Below are positions 42,205-51,986 of a stretch of DNA of 64,000 bases, in pieces (position 1 is the stretch's first letter; each line of letters begins with the position of its first letter). The notes below the pieces were generated by a model. It worked only from the letters and a program-made list of their open reading frames with translations, had not been told where the DNA came from and did no database searches. Source of the DNA: Epilithonimonas hominis (GTDB lineage Bacteria > Bacteroidota > Bacteroidia > Flavobacteriales > Weeksellaceae); contig NZ_RJTU01000079.1 in assembly GCF_003730015.1 (NCBI RefSeq), positions 1 to 64,000 of the forward strand, read 5' to 3'. The translations under genes were made by a program, and so were the position numbers.

Positions 42205-45200
42205 TTAGAAAGAATATTTAAATCCTAACATCATATTCCAAGTAGTAGCAGTTGTGCTTGCTGGTCTTGTTGGTTTTTTTAGAAGTTCATTATTATCACG
42301 TAACATCGTGAAGCTTGGGTCTGGAGTAGCTGCAGTTCCTGATTTTGCTAATACGGCAGCACCATATGAGCTAACCATATAATCCTTGATTCCCCAATCA
42401 GAATTAATTAAATTACCGATGTTAACAATATCCAAAGTAATCTGAACTTTGTCTCCTTTCGTAGCCATATTGTTGAAAATAGTCTGGCTTAAACGAACAT
42501 CAACCCTGTTTGTCCAAGGAAGTAAGAAACCGTTTCTTGGAAGAATCTGTCCTCTGTATTTTTCAAGACCATTGTCAGAGATAAACTGATCAAAAGCTTG
42601 CTGCTGCTGAGCTGCAGTATATTGAACTTGTCCGTTTGAAACAATATCAACAAATTTTACACCTTGTGCAGCTGTAGGGATATACATCAAATCATTTGCA
42701 ATACCGTCACCATTCACGTCATTAGAATAATAATAAGAGAACCTACCCTGGCTAGAACCGGAATAGTAAATACCAATCGTTGTATTCTTTATATTATAAG
42801 TAATGTTTGCAACCACTCTATGTGGGATCGCATAGTTGGATAGTTGTAATACTTCTTCATTAGGCGAATCGATTGTTGGAGAACCACCCCAAGCAGATGA
42901 TGCACTTGATCCTGCATTCGCAGATACTTCTTTTGCTTTTGAGTAAGTATAGAATACAGATCCAGAAAGACCATTCCAAGGAGCTATGTTAAATCCACCT
43001 GTTGCAGAAAAAGAATATCCTTTTTTATCTGTGTTTGTTAAGACATAAGCATTGTTTGCTCCAAGTGCTGTGTTGTATTGATAAGAAGCAGCAGTTGGAT
43101 AATATGCTCTATCTGCGTATGTCATTCTTTCAGTTGATGCTTTTCTGTTTGCGCCAAACTGGAAGATTGCATTAACATCTCTTGTGTAAAGAATATCTGA
43201 AGTGAATGTTACTTTAGTATTCGGGATTTTATAATCGATACCTAAACTTGATCTCCAAACAGAAGGCATTTTAAAGTTCTGATCTACTAAAGAAAAAGAA
43301 GATGGAGCACCAACTTTTGGACTAGAAATAAATGGTGTTACCTGAGCTCCATTAGCGGTGTAATAAATAGGATTATTTACATAATAGTATGGATCTGTTT
43401 GGAAACGAATTTGTCCAATCCATGGAGCGACAGCTGCGTAACCATTAGGCTCAATTGTATTTTGTAGTACTCCTGCACCTGTTGGCATGTTAGTTAACCA
43501 TACAAATGGTACACGTCCTGTGAAAATACCACTTCCCCCGCGGATAATTAAACTTCTGTCTCCAGCAACATCATAGTTAAAGCCAAATCTTGGCGATAAC
43601 ATTACTTTAGAATTAGGCCATTCTCCAGAAGAATAATTTTTAGGATTTCCATTTACATCTAATAATGTTAATGCATCAATAGATGGATTTGGAGTTAGGT
43701 CATTAAGATAAAGTGGTAACTCAGCTCTTAAACCTAATGTGAAGTTGAATTTTTCATTAACTGTAAATTTATCTTGAATATAAGCTGAAGCTAAACCAAA
43801 ATTAACTCTTGCATATGTATCTTGGCCAGCATATGGATAAGTCAGACCATACATAATTGGCGCCACTTCGTTAGCTGTACCTGTTGTTAAGAAATCCTCA
43901 ACAGATTTATACCTATAATATCCAGTTCCCATACGAGTGTAGGAATTTCCGAATTTTTGCAATTCGAAAGCAACACCTCCTGTAAAAGTATGTTTTCCTG
44001 ATGTATATGTAAGGTTATTGATGAATGAATAGTTATTGTTTATAACATCATTCTTATAAGAGAACAATTCTGTTCCAAAGCTCATGTAGTTTCCTCCTGT
44101 TGCAGAACCATCCCAGATATCTACAAATGGGAATAACTGATTAGAAGGTGTAGATCTTGTATCTTGAATTTGAGAATAAGTGAATAACAACTTATTAGAT
44201 AACTTGCTATTGAAAGTTGAGTTCAACTCGGCAGTAATAGACTGTACAATATTTTCAAATCCATAATTACCATTCTCAAACGTCATAGAGTTTGCAGAAA
44301 CACGATTGAAAGAAGATCTTGGCTGAGGACCAGAGTTTCCGTTAGCGATTTGCATAGAATTCGCTTTCATATAATTATAACGAACAGCAAACTTGTGTTT
44401 ATCACTAATGTTCCAATCTAGTCTTGCTAAGATTTTATCTCCACTTTGTTCTGCTTCATTAGCATAGCCTTGGTATCTTCCTGGATCATAGCCCCAAACA
44501 TTAATCAAGTGATTTCTAACTGCAATTAGATCAGATTCTTTAACTCTTGTAATGTTATTTGCCGCGTCTGCTACTCCATTCTGAGAAGCTTTCCAAAGAT
44601 TAGCTCCAGAAGCATTAGCTCCGGTAGCAATTTCTCTTTCCGCACTTAAGAAAAAGAATAATTTATCCTTAACTATTGGCCCACCTACAGTAAGACCGTT
44701 AGTCATTTTCACACCAGATACTTGGTCTAATTTGTCACCGTTGATTTTCCAGCCAGTTAGCTCTTTTCCAGTATAATAACCATAAAGAGATCCGTGAAAT
44801 TTATTTGTACCCGATTTTGTTACAGCATTGATACCAGCTCCCGTGAAACCAGATTGTGTAATATCAAAAGGAGCAATGTTTACAGAAATCTCTTGGATAG
44901 CATCCAAAGAAATAGGCTGTACAGCTCCACCTCCAGGAATAGGGTTTGAACTTAAACCAAATCCATTATTAAAGTTAGCACCATCAATTTGCAAATTGTT
45001 GTATCTTGCATCTCTACCAGCAAATGAATTTCCATTAGCCTGAGGCGTCAATCTTGTAAATTCTGTAATGCTTCGTGACGTTTGAGGTAGCTCTTGGATT
45101 TGTTTTTGTCCAACGTTGGTTGCTGCACCATTTTTATTAGTGTTAGTCTTTCTGTTTCCAGTTATGACAACTTCACCAATATCAGTAGTTTTTACACCGT

Positions 45201-45507
45201 CTTTAGCATTAGCATTCAACACAAAAGGTTGACCTAATTCCAAATAAACATCTTCATAAATAAGTGGCTTCTCGTTACTTTTAGAAATTTCTATTGTATA
45301 CGGACCACCAACACGCATGTTCGAAATCGTAAAACTTCCAGAAGAATTAACTGTTCCTGTATAGACAGTTCCTGTTGGGACGTGGGTTGCTTTTACCGTT
45401 CCACCGGCTGCGTTTGCATATACACCTTGCACACTACTTGTTGTTACCTGTGCAGTTGCAGTGAAAAAACCGGCAAGTAAAATTGCAACGATTAGAGTCT
45501 TTTTCAT
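42205..45507 (-). CDS. TonB-dependent receptor with carboxypeptidase-like N-terminal domain (Oar type)
   Basis: A 1100-residue outer-membrane receptor. In order: signal peptide (MKKTLIVAILLAGFFTATAQ), a carboxypeptidase regulatory-like beta domain (about 24-105), a linker with IGEVVITGNR, the plug domain (about 120-240; ELPQTSRSITEFTRLTPQANG, then RYNNLQIDGANFNN), and a long beta-barrel to the C-terminal Phe (MLGFKYSF). This layout is that of Myxococcus Oar and its many Bacteroidota relatives. There is no SusD partner gene, so it is not a typical glycan system; the ligand is unknown. A single gene with its own terminator. Confidence 0.9.
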   Translation of the reverse strand: MKKTLIVAILLAGFFTATAQVTTSSVQGVYANAAGGTVKATHVPTGTVYTGTVNSSGSFTISNMRVGGPYTIEISKSNEKPLIYEDVYLELGQPFVLNANAKDGVKTTDIGEVVITGNRKTNTNKNGAATNVGQKQIQELPQTSRSITEFTRLTPQANGNSFAGRDARYNNLQIDGANFNNGFGLSSNPIPGGGAVQPISLDAIQEISVNIAPFDITQSGFTGAGINAVTKSGTNKFHGSLYGYYTGKELTGWKINGDKLDQVSGVKMTNGLTVGGPIVKDKLFFFLSAEREIATGANASGANLWKASQNGVADAANNITRVKESDLIAVRNHLINVWGYDPGRYQGYANEAEQSGDKILARLDWNISDKHKFAVRYNYMKANSMQIANGNSGPQPRSSFNRVSANSMTFENGNYGFENIVQSITAELNSTFNSKLSNKLLFTYSQIQDTRSTPSNQLFPFVDIWDGSATGGNYMSFGTELFSYKNDVINNNYSFINNLTYTSGKHTFTGGVAFELQKFGNSYTRMGTGYYRYKSVEDFLTTGTANEVAPIMYGLTYPYAGQDTYARVNFGLASAYIQDKFTVNEKFNFTLGLRAELPLYLNDLTPNPSIDALTLLDVNGNPKNYSSGEWPNSKVMLSPRFGFNYDVAGDRSLIIRGGSGIFTGRVPFVWLTNMPTGAGVLQNTIEPNGYAAVAPWIGQIRFQTDPYYYVNNPIYYTANGAQVTPFISSPKVGAPSSFSLVDQNFKMPSVWRSSLGIDYKIPNTKVTFTSDILYTRDVNAIFQFGANRKASTERMTYADRAYYPTAASYQYNTALGANNAYVLTNTDKKGYSFSATGGFNIAPWNGLSGSVFYTYSKAKEVSANAGSSASSAWGGSPTIDSPNEEVLQLSNYAIPHRVVANITYNIKNTTIGIYYSGSSQGRFSYYYSNDVNGDGIANDLMYIPTAAQGVKFVDIVSNGQVQYTAAQQQQAFDQFISDNGLEKYRGQILPRNGFLLPWTNRVDVRLSQTIFNNMATKGDKVQITLDIVNIGNLINSDWGIKDYMVSSYGAAVLAKSGTAATPDPSFTMLRDNNELLKKPTRPASTTATTWNMMLGFKYSF

Positions 45508-45568
45508 TTTCCTTAAGATTTATGTCGCAAAAGTCTTAAAAAAAATGATAACTCCTGTTAAGAAAGTG

Positions 45569-46432
45569 TTAAATTTTTAAAGCCTTGAGACTCAGGTCGA
45601 TATTGCTCGAAGAGTGAGTTATTGCACCCGCTGAGATAAATTTAACGCCAGTTTTTGCCACCGAATTTAGCACCTCGCGCGTAATTCCACCGCTTGCTTC
45701 TGTCTCAGCTTTTCCATTAACTAGATTTACTGCTTTAGCCATCATTTCCACATCCATATTATCAAACATAATTCTGTCAGCACCAGATTTTACAGCTTCT
45801 TCAACTTCTTCAAGGTTGCGTGTTTCAACCTCAATTTTAAGTTTCAGCTTGTTTTTCTTGACATAATCTTTTGCCATTTTCACGGCATTGGTAATACTTC
45901 CGTTATAATCGATATGATTGTCTTTCAGCATTATCATATCATAAAGGCCATATCTGTGATTGGTTCCGCCACCAATGGCAACTGCCCATTTTTCACAGAC
46001 GCGGAAGTTTGGTGTAGTTTTTCTGGTGTCAAGAAGTTTTGTTTTGGTTCCGACTAATCTGGAATCCCAATCGTGAGTCATAGTTGCAATGCCACTCATT
46101 CTTTGCATACAGTTCAGAACCAAGCGTTCAGTAGAAAGAATCGACCTCGCTTTTCCGGAAACTATAAAAGCAACATCCCCTTTTTTAGCAGGCTGCCCAT
46201 CTTTAATAAAAACTTCAACATTGAGATTTTTATCAAAATATTTGAAAATAATTTCTGCCAATTCAACACCAGCTAAAATGCAGTTTTCTTTGACCAAAAG
46301 CTGTGCTTTCTGCTCCAGATCTTTTGGAATGGTTGATAATGTAGAATGATCTCCATTTTGGATGTCTTCTTCCAAAGCTGTTTTTATGAATTCTTTTAAA
46401 ACTTTATCTGTTGCGTATGCTGGTCTTTTCAT
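45569..46432 (-). CDS. nadC: Nicotinate-nucleotide pyrophosphorylase (carboxylating)
   Basis: Makes nicotinate mononucleotide from quinolinate and PRPP in NAD synthesis. Conserved: RLVLNCMQRMSGIAT, KLLDTRKTTPNFR, KWAVAIGGGTNHR, MLKDNHI and IMFDNM, then EASGGI. 287 aa. Its start overlaps the nadB stop by 4 bases, so nadB and nadC are coupled. nadA is not beside them. Confidence 0.95.
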   Translation of the reverse strand: MKRPAYATDKVLKEFIKTALEEDIQNGDHSTLSTIPKDLEQKAQLLVKENCILAGVELAEIIFKYFDKNLNVEVFIKDGQPAKKGDVAFIVSGKARSILSTERLVLNCMQRMSGIATMTHDWDSRLVGTKTKLLDTRKTTPNFRVCEKWAVAIGGGTNHRYGLYDMIMLKDNHIDYNGSITNAVKMAKDYVKKNKLKLKIEVETRNLEEVEEAVKSGADRIMFDNMDVEMMAKAVNLVNGKAETEASGGITREVLNSVAKTGVKFISAGAITHSSSNIDLSLKALKI

Positions 46433-48036
46433 TGCTTTTTAATTTCTTTTATCAATAATGGTTTCGTCGCCAAATCTTTATTATAAAATGCGCCTTTGTT
46501 CTCTTTCATTTCCAGAGAATGTTTAATAATCAGATAAGAAACATTCACAAGATTTCTCAGTTCAGAAAGCTGTGGCGAAAGTATGGAATAATTATAAAGT
46601 TCTGTCACAGCTTCATAGATCTCACGTTGTTTTTTCTTCGCCAATTCTAATCTCGCATTACTTCTCACGATGGCGACCAAATCGCTCATCATTTCCTGAA
46701 GTTGTTTTCTGAGATAAGTTACCAGAACCATTTCATCCATCATTTTCATTCCTTCTTCATTCCATTCCGGAACAGCTTTCAAATCATCAAAATTAAAATC
46801 ATTTTCTTTAAGAAGTTCCACTGTTTTCATCGCTGCATTATGACCAAAAACCAAACCTTCCAATAAAGAATTCGAAGCTAAGCGGTTGGCACCGTGAAGT
46901 CCAGAATTGGTGCATTCTCCAACTGCAAAAAGATTTTTGATGGAAGATTGACCATTTTTGTCCGTTTCAATTCCGCCCATCAGATAATGACAAGCTGGAA
47001 CCACGGGAATCAATTCTTTCATCGGGTCGATGCCTTCATCCATACATTTTTGATAGATATTCGGAAAGTGATGCAGGAATTTTTCTCTGTCCATTTCCCG
47101 GCAGTCCAAGCCTACATAATCGTCTCCGCTGATTTTCAGTTCATTATCAATGGCTCTTGCAACAATGTCCCGAGAAGCCAATTCTTCGCGTTCATCGTAT
47201 TTTTGCATAAAAGGTTTTCCGTTTTTGGTGCGAAGTTTTGCGCCATCCCCACGAACGGCTTCGGAAATCAAAAACAACATTCCGTCTCTTTTAGAATACA
47301 TCGCCGTTGGGTGAAACTGATAATACTGCATATTCGAAACCTTGCCTTGTGCTCTGTGAACAAAGGCAATTCCGTCTCCAGTTGCGATAATCGGGTTGGT
47401 TGTGTTTTTATAAACGTGACCAGCGCCGCCAGTTGCAACTAAGGTAATTTTCGAAGTGATTTTTTTGATTTTCTTATTTTTCTCATCCAGGATATATGCA
47501 CCATAACAGTCAATGTTTCCTTTGTCAAATTCCTTTCCGGGAACGTGGTGTTGGGTAATAAGATCGATGACATAATGATGAGGAAGAATCTCGATATTCG
47601 GAGAATTGTTAACGGTTTCCAAAAGTGCTCTTTCGATTTCGAAACCTGTGATATCTTTATGATGAACAATTCTGTTTTCTGTATGTCCACCTTCTCTTCC
47701 TAATGAATATTTCCCTTTTTCTTGATCAAATTTTGCGCCCCATTCCACGATTTCATTAAAACGATGAGGAGCTTCTTCCACCACCATTTTTACAATTTCT
47801 GGGTCATTGATGTAATCTCCAGCCCGCAAAGTATCGTCGATGTGTTTTTGGAAATTATCTTTAGAGAAATCTGTTACGACAGCCAATCCGCCTTGTGCGT
47901 ATTTGGTATTGCTTTCGTCTTCGTTGGATTTGGTGACGATTGTTATTTTAGTGTCTGGTAATTGTTCGGCAATTTTGATGGCGTAAGATAAGCCCGAGAT
48001 TCCGGAACCGATTACAAGAACGTCTGTTTTTATCAT
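46429..48036 (-). CDS. nadB: L-aspartate oxidase
   Basis: FAD enzyme that oxidises aspartate to iminoaspartate, the first step of de novo NAD synthesis. The FAD motif VIGSGISGLSYAI is at the N-terminus. Catalytic-domain features are YAQGGLAVV, REGGHTENRIVHHKD, QFHPTAMY, LISEAVRGDGA, and CHYLMGGI. The C-terminal helical domain is complete. 535 aa. First gene of nadBC. Confidence 0.95.
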   Translation of the reverse strand: MIKTDVLVIGSGISGLSYAIKIAEQLPDTKITIVTKSNEDESNTKYAQGGLAVVTDFSKDNFQKHIDDTLRAGDYINDPEIVKMVVEEAPHRFNEIVEWGAKFDQEKGKYSLGREGGHTENRIVHHKDITGFEIERALLETVNNSPNIEILPHHYVIDLITQHHVPGKEFDKGNIDCYGAYILDEKNKKIKKITSKITLVATGGAGHVYKNTTNPIIATGDGIAFVHRAQGKVSNMQYYQFHPTAMYSKRDGMLFLISEAVRGDGAKLRTKNGKPFMQKYDEREELASRDIVARAIDNELKISGDDYVGLDCREMDREKFLHHFPNIYQKCMDEGIDPMKELIPVVPACHYLMGGIETDKNGQSSIKNLFAVGECTNSGLHGANRLASNSLLEGLVFGHNAAMKTVELLKENDFNFDDLKAVPEWNEEGMKMMDEMVLVTYLRKQLQEMMSDLVAIVRSNARLELAKKKQREIYEAVTELYNYSILSPQLSELRNLVNVSYLIIKHSLEMKENKGAFYNKDLATKPLLIKEIKKQ

Positions 48037-48069
48037 TTTAATTTTGAAATTGTAGGATTATTAAGGATA

Positions 48070-48363
48070 TTAAATCTTTGGATAACTGTCAGGATTGGAT
48101 TTGGCAAAACGAATGCCGTAAACCTTGACTACTTTTTCCTCTTCATTAATAATATAATGAATCATAACGGGGAAGTTTTTGACTTGTCTCAGACGAAACT
48201 CATCAAATCTTATTTGGAAATAGGGAATTTCTTTAAGTTGGTCTAATGTATCATTGAAATTAGTAAGAAATCTTGCCTTAAGTTCTTTAGAAATTGCTCC
48301 ATAATAATCACTAGCATCTCTAAGGTCAGATTTCGCACTTTTTAGAATTGAAACTTTGAACAT
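48070..48363 (-). CDS. RelE/ParE family toxin
   Basis: A 97-residue protein of the plasmid-stabilisation type: SAKSDLRDASDYYGAISKELKARF, then FPVMIHYIINEEEKVVKVYGIRFAKSNP at the C-terminus. ParE relatives target DNA gyrase and RelE relatives cut mRNA; the closer resemblance is to ParE, without assay evidence. It shares one base with the antitoxin stop, the usual coupled order antitoxin then toxin. Confidence 0.83.
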   Translation of the reverse strand: MFKVSILKSAKSDLRDASDYYGAISKELKARFLTNFNDTLDQLKEIPYFQIRFDEFRLRQVKNFPVMIHYIINEEEKVVKVYGIRFAKSNPDSYPKI

Positions 48364-48587
48364 TATAAAAAGTTATCTTTAATAGCGTCCCAATCTTCAA
48401 AATCTGCTTCTTTAGCTTCTGCAAGACGCTTTCTCATTAATGCTTTCTCATCTTCAGAAATTTCAAAATCAAGTTCTTCTTCTTTCGGAAAAATGATAAC
48501 CTCAGCATATTCTGCATCGAAGTTTTCTGGAAGTTCGATGTTTAACTTATGGTTTTTGACCTCAACGATTTGTCTGATAGCATTCAT
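48363..48587 (-). CDS. Antitoxin of the ParE-type pair
   Basis: A 74-residue protein upstream of and overlapping the toxin gene. The N-terminus (VEVKNHKLNIELPENF) looks like a short beta DNA-binding or dimer domain, and the C-terminus is acidic and helical (SEDEKALMRKRLAEAKEADFED), suited to wrap the toxin. The assignment rests mainly on position and size. Confidence 0.75.
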   Translation of the reverse strand: MNAIRQIVEVKNHKLNIELPENFDAEYAEVIIFPKEEELDFEISEDEKALMRKRLAEAKEADFEDWDAIKDNFL

Positions 48588-48682
48588 TTTATTTGAATTA
48601 ATAATTAAAATTACAGAAATTTGATGAACTTATCTACAGGTTTTCTGACTTTTTTGAAATTCTGGAAAATATTATCTTTTGT

Positions 48683-48709
48683 AAAAACAACAAACAGACA
48701 GGTTGTTTA
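48683..48709 (-). terminator. Possible terminator after tenA
   Basis: Stem AAACAAC with GTTGTTT, loop of about 10 bases, with T5 on the minus strand after it. It is 9 bp past the tenA stop and would separate the thiamin operon from the toxin-antitoxin pair. The stem is weak. Confidence 0.4.
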
Positions 48710-48717
48710 GGTTTTAA

Positions 48718-49368
48718 TCAGTTCCATTTTTTCAAATCATAAGCCGCTTCCCAAAAATAATATTCCATTTGTGATGCTGTGATAAAAGCTTCGGTCATTT
48801 TTTCTCGAATAGCTTCGGTTGTTTCGGAGGCAATTTTGTCGCAAATATCAATTGCTTGCTGTACAGCAACGCCGAATTCTTCGCCACCATAAGTATCAAT
48901 CCATTTCTGGTAAGTATTGTTTTCTGATTTTAAGTTGTGATAGATATGGTCTCCTACTTTTTTATAAATCCAAAAGCAGGGCAAAACGGCAGCCATAGCG
49001 ATTTCTATTGCATCTAAGGCTGCTGTACTTTTTAAAAAATGAATATAATGATGACAAGCTGGCTGGATTTTTCCTTTTTCCGTTAATCCAAAATCCTCAA
49101 AATAAGATTCGTGTAAATTATTTTCTACAACTATTGCATTTTCTGCAAATCGGGTAAAGATTAATGTATCTTTTGCATCATAAGCTCGGGCTGCAATTAA
49201 TGCCAAAGCTCTCCCGAAGTGCTCAAGGTACAAAGAATCCTGCGCCATGTAGAACTGGAATTTTTCTTTGGGTAAGCTTCCGTTTGCTAACTCCTGAATA
49301 AAAGGCATTTCTAAAATAGATTGGTATCTATTTTCTATTTGTTTCCACGCAGTTTCAGACCAATTCAT
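48718..49368 (-). CDS. tenA: Thiaminase II / aminopyrimidine aminohydrolase
   Basis: Recovers the pyrimidine (HMP) moiety from degraded thiamin. The catalytic cysteine is in AAVLPCFWIYKKVG, and the C-terminal glutamate region is YYFWEAAYD. 216 aa. It overlaps thiD by 14 bases and ends the salvage operon. With ThiD, it returns breakdown products to the thiamin pathway. Confidence 0.92.
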   Translation of the reverse strand: MNWSETAWKQIENRYQSILEMPFIQELANGSLPKEKFQFYMAQDSLYLEHFGRALALIAARAYDAKDTLIFTRFAENAIVVENNLHESYFEDFGLTEKGKIQPACHHYIHFLKSTAALDAIEIAMAAVLPCFWIYKKVGDHIYHNLKSENNTYQKWIDTYGGEEFGVAVQQAIDICDKIASETTEAIREKMTEAFITASQMEYYFWEAAYDLKKWN

Positions 49369-50188
49369 TTTTGATTAATTTATCTGGGTTAAAAAAGTGA
49401 TTCAGAGGACCGTTTCCTTTTCCGGTAACAACATCTTTTCCGTTTTCAATTGCTTTATAAACATATTCTTGAGCCAAAGAAACGGCTTTGTTAAGAGACT
49501 CTCCTCGAGCTATATACGAAGCAATAGCAGATGAAAGCGTACAGCCAGATCCGTGAGTATTATTAGTTAAAAATTTATTGGTTTCAAAAGAAGATTGTTT
49601 TCCGTTTTCTTCAAAAAGCAATGATGTGATAGTAGAAGTTTGCTGATGTCCACCTTTTAGGAGAATGTTTTTACAACCTAATTTTGAGATTTTCTCCCCT
49701 GCAATATGCATGTCATCCAAATTTTTAACAACCATATCAGCTAATATTGCGGCTTCGTCCATATTTGGTGTAATTATGTCTGCAATTGGAAATAGTTTTT
49801 GGACAATTGTGTTGATAGTTTCTTCTTCAATCAATAGATGTCCGCTTGTGGCAACCATTACAGGATCAAAAACGATGGGTACTTTTTTATATTTGCTTAA
49901 AGTTTTTACTATTATTTCTACCAATTGTGGTGTGTGAACCATTCCAATTTTTATAGCTTGGGGAAAGATGTCATCAAGGATTGCCTCGATTTGATCTGCA
50001 ACAGCTTCCATCGGGATCGGGTATATTTTGCGCACACCTTGTGTGTTCTGTATTGGAAGAGCTGTTAATACGGAAGTTGCATAACAGCCTAATGAGGAAA
50101 TCGTTTTAATATCTGCTTGAATTCCTGCTCCGCCGCTACCATCAAAACCGGCAATAGTTAAGACGGAACTATAAGTATATTTTTTCAT
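49355..50188 (-). CDS. thiD: Hydroxymethylpyrimidine/phosphomethylpyrimidine kinase
   Basis: Phosphorylates HMP twice to HMP-PP. The ribokinase-fold substrate site GFDGSGGAGIQADIKT, VFDPVMVATSG, TPNMDEA and the anion hole NTHGSGCTLSSAIA are present. 277 aa. It overlaps thiE by 4 bases upstream and tenA by 14 downstream, so translation is tightly coupled. Confidence 0.94.
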   Translation of the reverse strand: MKKYTYSSVLTIAGFDGSGGAGIQADIKTISSLGCYATSVLTALPIQNTQGVRKIYPIPMEAVADQIEAILDDIFPQAIKIGMVHTPQLVEIIVKTLSKYKKVPIVFDPVMVATSGHLLIEEETINTIVQKLFPIADIITPNMDEAAILADMVVKNLDDMHIAGEKISKLGCKNILLKGGHQQTSTITSLLFEENGKQSSFETNKFLTNNTHGSGCTLSSAIASYIARGESLNKAVSLAQEYVYKAIENGKDVVTGKGNGPLNHFFNPDKLIKNELV

Positions 50189-50823
50189 TTCAGTATTTCA
50201 TTTTTAAGCTTATAAGCTGCTTTTTCCGGATTGTCAGAACCACAAATTGCAGATACAACAGCAACCGAATCTGCGCCAGCTTTAATAATTGAAGAAGCGT
50301 TATTTATATTAATATTTCCAATCGCAACCAATGGTTTTTTGGTAAGAGAACGTATTGTTGAAAGTCCGTTTAGCCCCCATTCGGTTACGGTGTCTTTTTT
50401 AGTATCAGTAGAAAATATTGGGCTGATGCCTAAGTAGTCTGATAATGCGGTATTATTGTTTTCTAGCTGATCAAGATACTCGATAGAATATCCTATCAAT
50501 TTATTTTGAAAAACGCCATCTTTTCTCAATTCATAAGGAGTGATATCATTATTCCCTACATGAATTCCGGCAGCAGCAGATTTTTCAGCCACTTTGGGAT
50601 TGTCATTGATAATCAGTGGGGTGTTGTGTTTGTCTGTAATCTCTTTTAAGAATAAGGCTTTTTTAAGGAAGTCCTTAGTAGAAATATCTTTTTCCCTTAA
50701 TTGGATAATATCAACACCGCCAAGAATGGATTGTTCTGCAACTTTAAGAAAGTCTTTACCTAAACAATCTTTTTCGGAAATCACAAGATACAGCTGATAT
50801 GGAAATGATGGATGGAGAGCCAT
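50185..50823 (-). CDS. thiE: Thiamine phosphate synthase
   Basis: Joins HMP-PP and thiazole phosphate to thiamin phosphate. TIM-barrel motifs: DIIQLREKD, LIINDNPKVA, GIHVGNND and AIGNINI, then AGADSVAVVSAI. 212 aa. It overlaps thiM by one base and thiD by four. Confidence 0.94.
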   Translation of the reverse strand: MALHPSFPYQLYLVISEKDCLGKDFLKVAEQSILGGVDIIQLREKDISTKDFLKKALFLKEITDKHNTPLIINDNPKVAEKSAAAGIHVGNNDITPYELRKDGVFQNKLIGYSIEYLDQLENNNTALSDYLGISPIFSTDTKKDTVTEWGLNGLSTIRSLTKKPLVAIGNININNASSIIKAGADSVAVVSAICGSDNPEKAAYKLKNEILK

Positions 50824-51617
50824 TATTTTGTTAGCTTTAAATGAGAATTAAATTCTTTATCCGTAATATTATAAAGCTTATCAATAATATTGAGCTGTAA
50901 ACTTCCTGGTCCGGAACTATTTTTGGCAGCTAATTCTCCAGATATGCTAAGTAAGCTCAAAGCGGCTGCTGCGGCTTCGGATTTGTTTTCTATAACACCA
51001 ATGAAAGCACCGACAAGAGCCGTAGCTGTACATCCAAGACCTGTAACCTTTGTCATTAATGGATCGCCATTATCAAGAAAAAGACATTGATGTTTATCTA
51101 TAACTATATCGGTTTCCCCCGAGATACAAACCACGGAATTATGATTTTTAACAAGGGTTGTTGCTGCATCAATCGCTTCATTGCTCATAGCTGTACTGTC
51201 TACTCCTTTCGTAACAGTGTTGTTAAGTTTCGCAAGTGCGATAATTTCAGAAGCATTACCACGAATAACAGTAGGATTTAAAGATAATATTTCGCTTAGA
51301 ACAACATCCCGATAGGGGGTTGCACCCGCTCCAACAGGGTCTAACACCCATGGTTTTTGTAAAGAATTTGCTTTTTTCGCCGCAATCATCATTGATTCAT
51401 GCCAATATTCATCCAAGGTACCGATATTAATGACCAGAGAGTGGGAAATGCTTACCATATCCTCTACTTCGGGTTTTGCATGCGCCATAATAGGCGAAGC
51501 ACCGATTGCCAAAAGTGCATTGGCGGTATTGTTCATCACTACATAATTGGTGATGTTATGAACGAGAGGTGAGGATGTTCTTACTTGGAGGATGTGTTGC
51601 CAAAGATGATTTTCCAT
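50823..51617 (-). CDS. thiM: Hydroxyethylthiazole kinase
   Basis: Phosphorylates salvaged thiazole alcohol (HET). Features: PLVHNITNYVVMN, DPVGAGATPYR, RGNASEI and TGLGCTATALVGAF. 264 aa. First gene after the TPP riboswitch. Having thiM, thiE, thiD and tenA with no thiC, thiG or thiH nearby marks this operon as a salvage route. Confidence 0.94.
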   Translation of the reverse strand: MENHLWQHILQVRTSSPLVHNITNYVVMNNTANALLAIGASPIMAHAKPEVEDMVSISHSLVINIGTLDEYWHESMMIAAKKANSLQKPWVLDPVGAGATPYRDVVLSEILSLNPTVIRGNASEIIALAKLNNTVTKGVDSTAMSNEAIDAATTLVKNHNSVVCISGETDIVIDKHQCLFLDNGDPLMTKVTGLGCTATALVGAFIGVIENKSEAAAAALSLLSISGELAAKNSSGPGSLQLNIIDKLYNITDKEFNSHLKLTK

Positions 51618-51693
51618 TTTGATATTTATTTAAAAAAACAAACGCTTCAGGATAATCCGGAACAACAGTCGGTAGTTTAGAATACAAACTTAT

Positions 51694-51766
51694 TGCTTTT
51701 TCCTACGCCGATATTAGCCGGATCAGGTTCAAAGGGACTCTCTCAATTCTTTTCAGAATACCCCTA
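51694..51766 (-). ncRNA. TPP riboswitch (THI element)
   Basis: On the minus strand it begins with GGGGTATTCTG, continues with TTGAGAGAGTCCC, and contains the conserved core TTTGAACCTGATCC, then GGCTAATATCGGCGTAGGAAA, the diagnostic TPP aptamer sequence. It precedes thiM by about 77 bp. The gap 51618-52000 (383 bp) holds this element, its promoter and the mraZ control region. Expression platform: a weak hairpin (AGTTT with AAACT, 51677-51690 region) and a T-run before thiM are visible, but the switch mechanism cannot be resolved by eye. Confidence 0.93.
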
Positions 51767-51776
51767 AAGCATATTA

Positions 51777-51784
51777 CAAAAGTA
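51777..51784 (-). promoter_or_regulatory. -7 promoter box for the thiamin operon
   Basis: The minus strand reads TACTTTTG (TAnnTTTG), 10 bp upstream of the riboswitch aptamer, so transcription would start at the aptamer edge. Confidence 0.5.
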
Positions 51785-51950
51785 TTGAAAAATATTTAAA
51801 TGAAAATGAGAAGAGATACAACCAGTAAGCAATTAAAAGAAAAGCCTATAATAATACCTGTTTTTGATAATTTCCATATAATCCATTTGAACTCAAATAA
51901 TTAACAATATATATGATTGTTGAAAAAAGTTATGAACATTAAGTAAAAAT

Positions 51951-51980
51951 GTGGGCAAAAGTGGTAAAATGTGGTAAAAA
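51951..51980 (+). promoter_or_regulatory. Probable MraZ operator: three 10-bp GTGG repeats
   Basis: Three direct repeats in register: GTGGGCAAAA, GTGGTAAAAT, GTGGTAAAAA, one per helical turn. They lie directly upstream of the mraZ -7 box. E. coli MraZ represses its own operon through TGGGN repeats spaced 10 bp apart, so an autoregulatory operator is the natural reading. Confidence 0.7.
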
Positions 51981-51986
51981 TTTATA

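Noticed and set aside
46894-47442. 182-codon frame antisense to nadB
   Set aside because: nadB is unambiguous on the other strand; the frame is open because of codon bias in the real gene.
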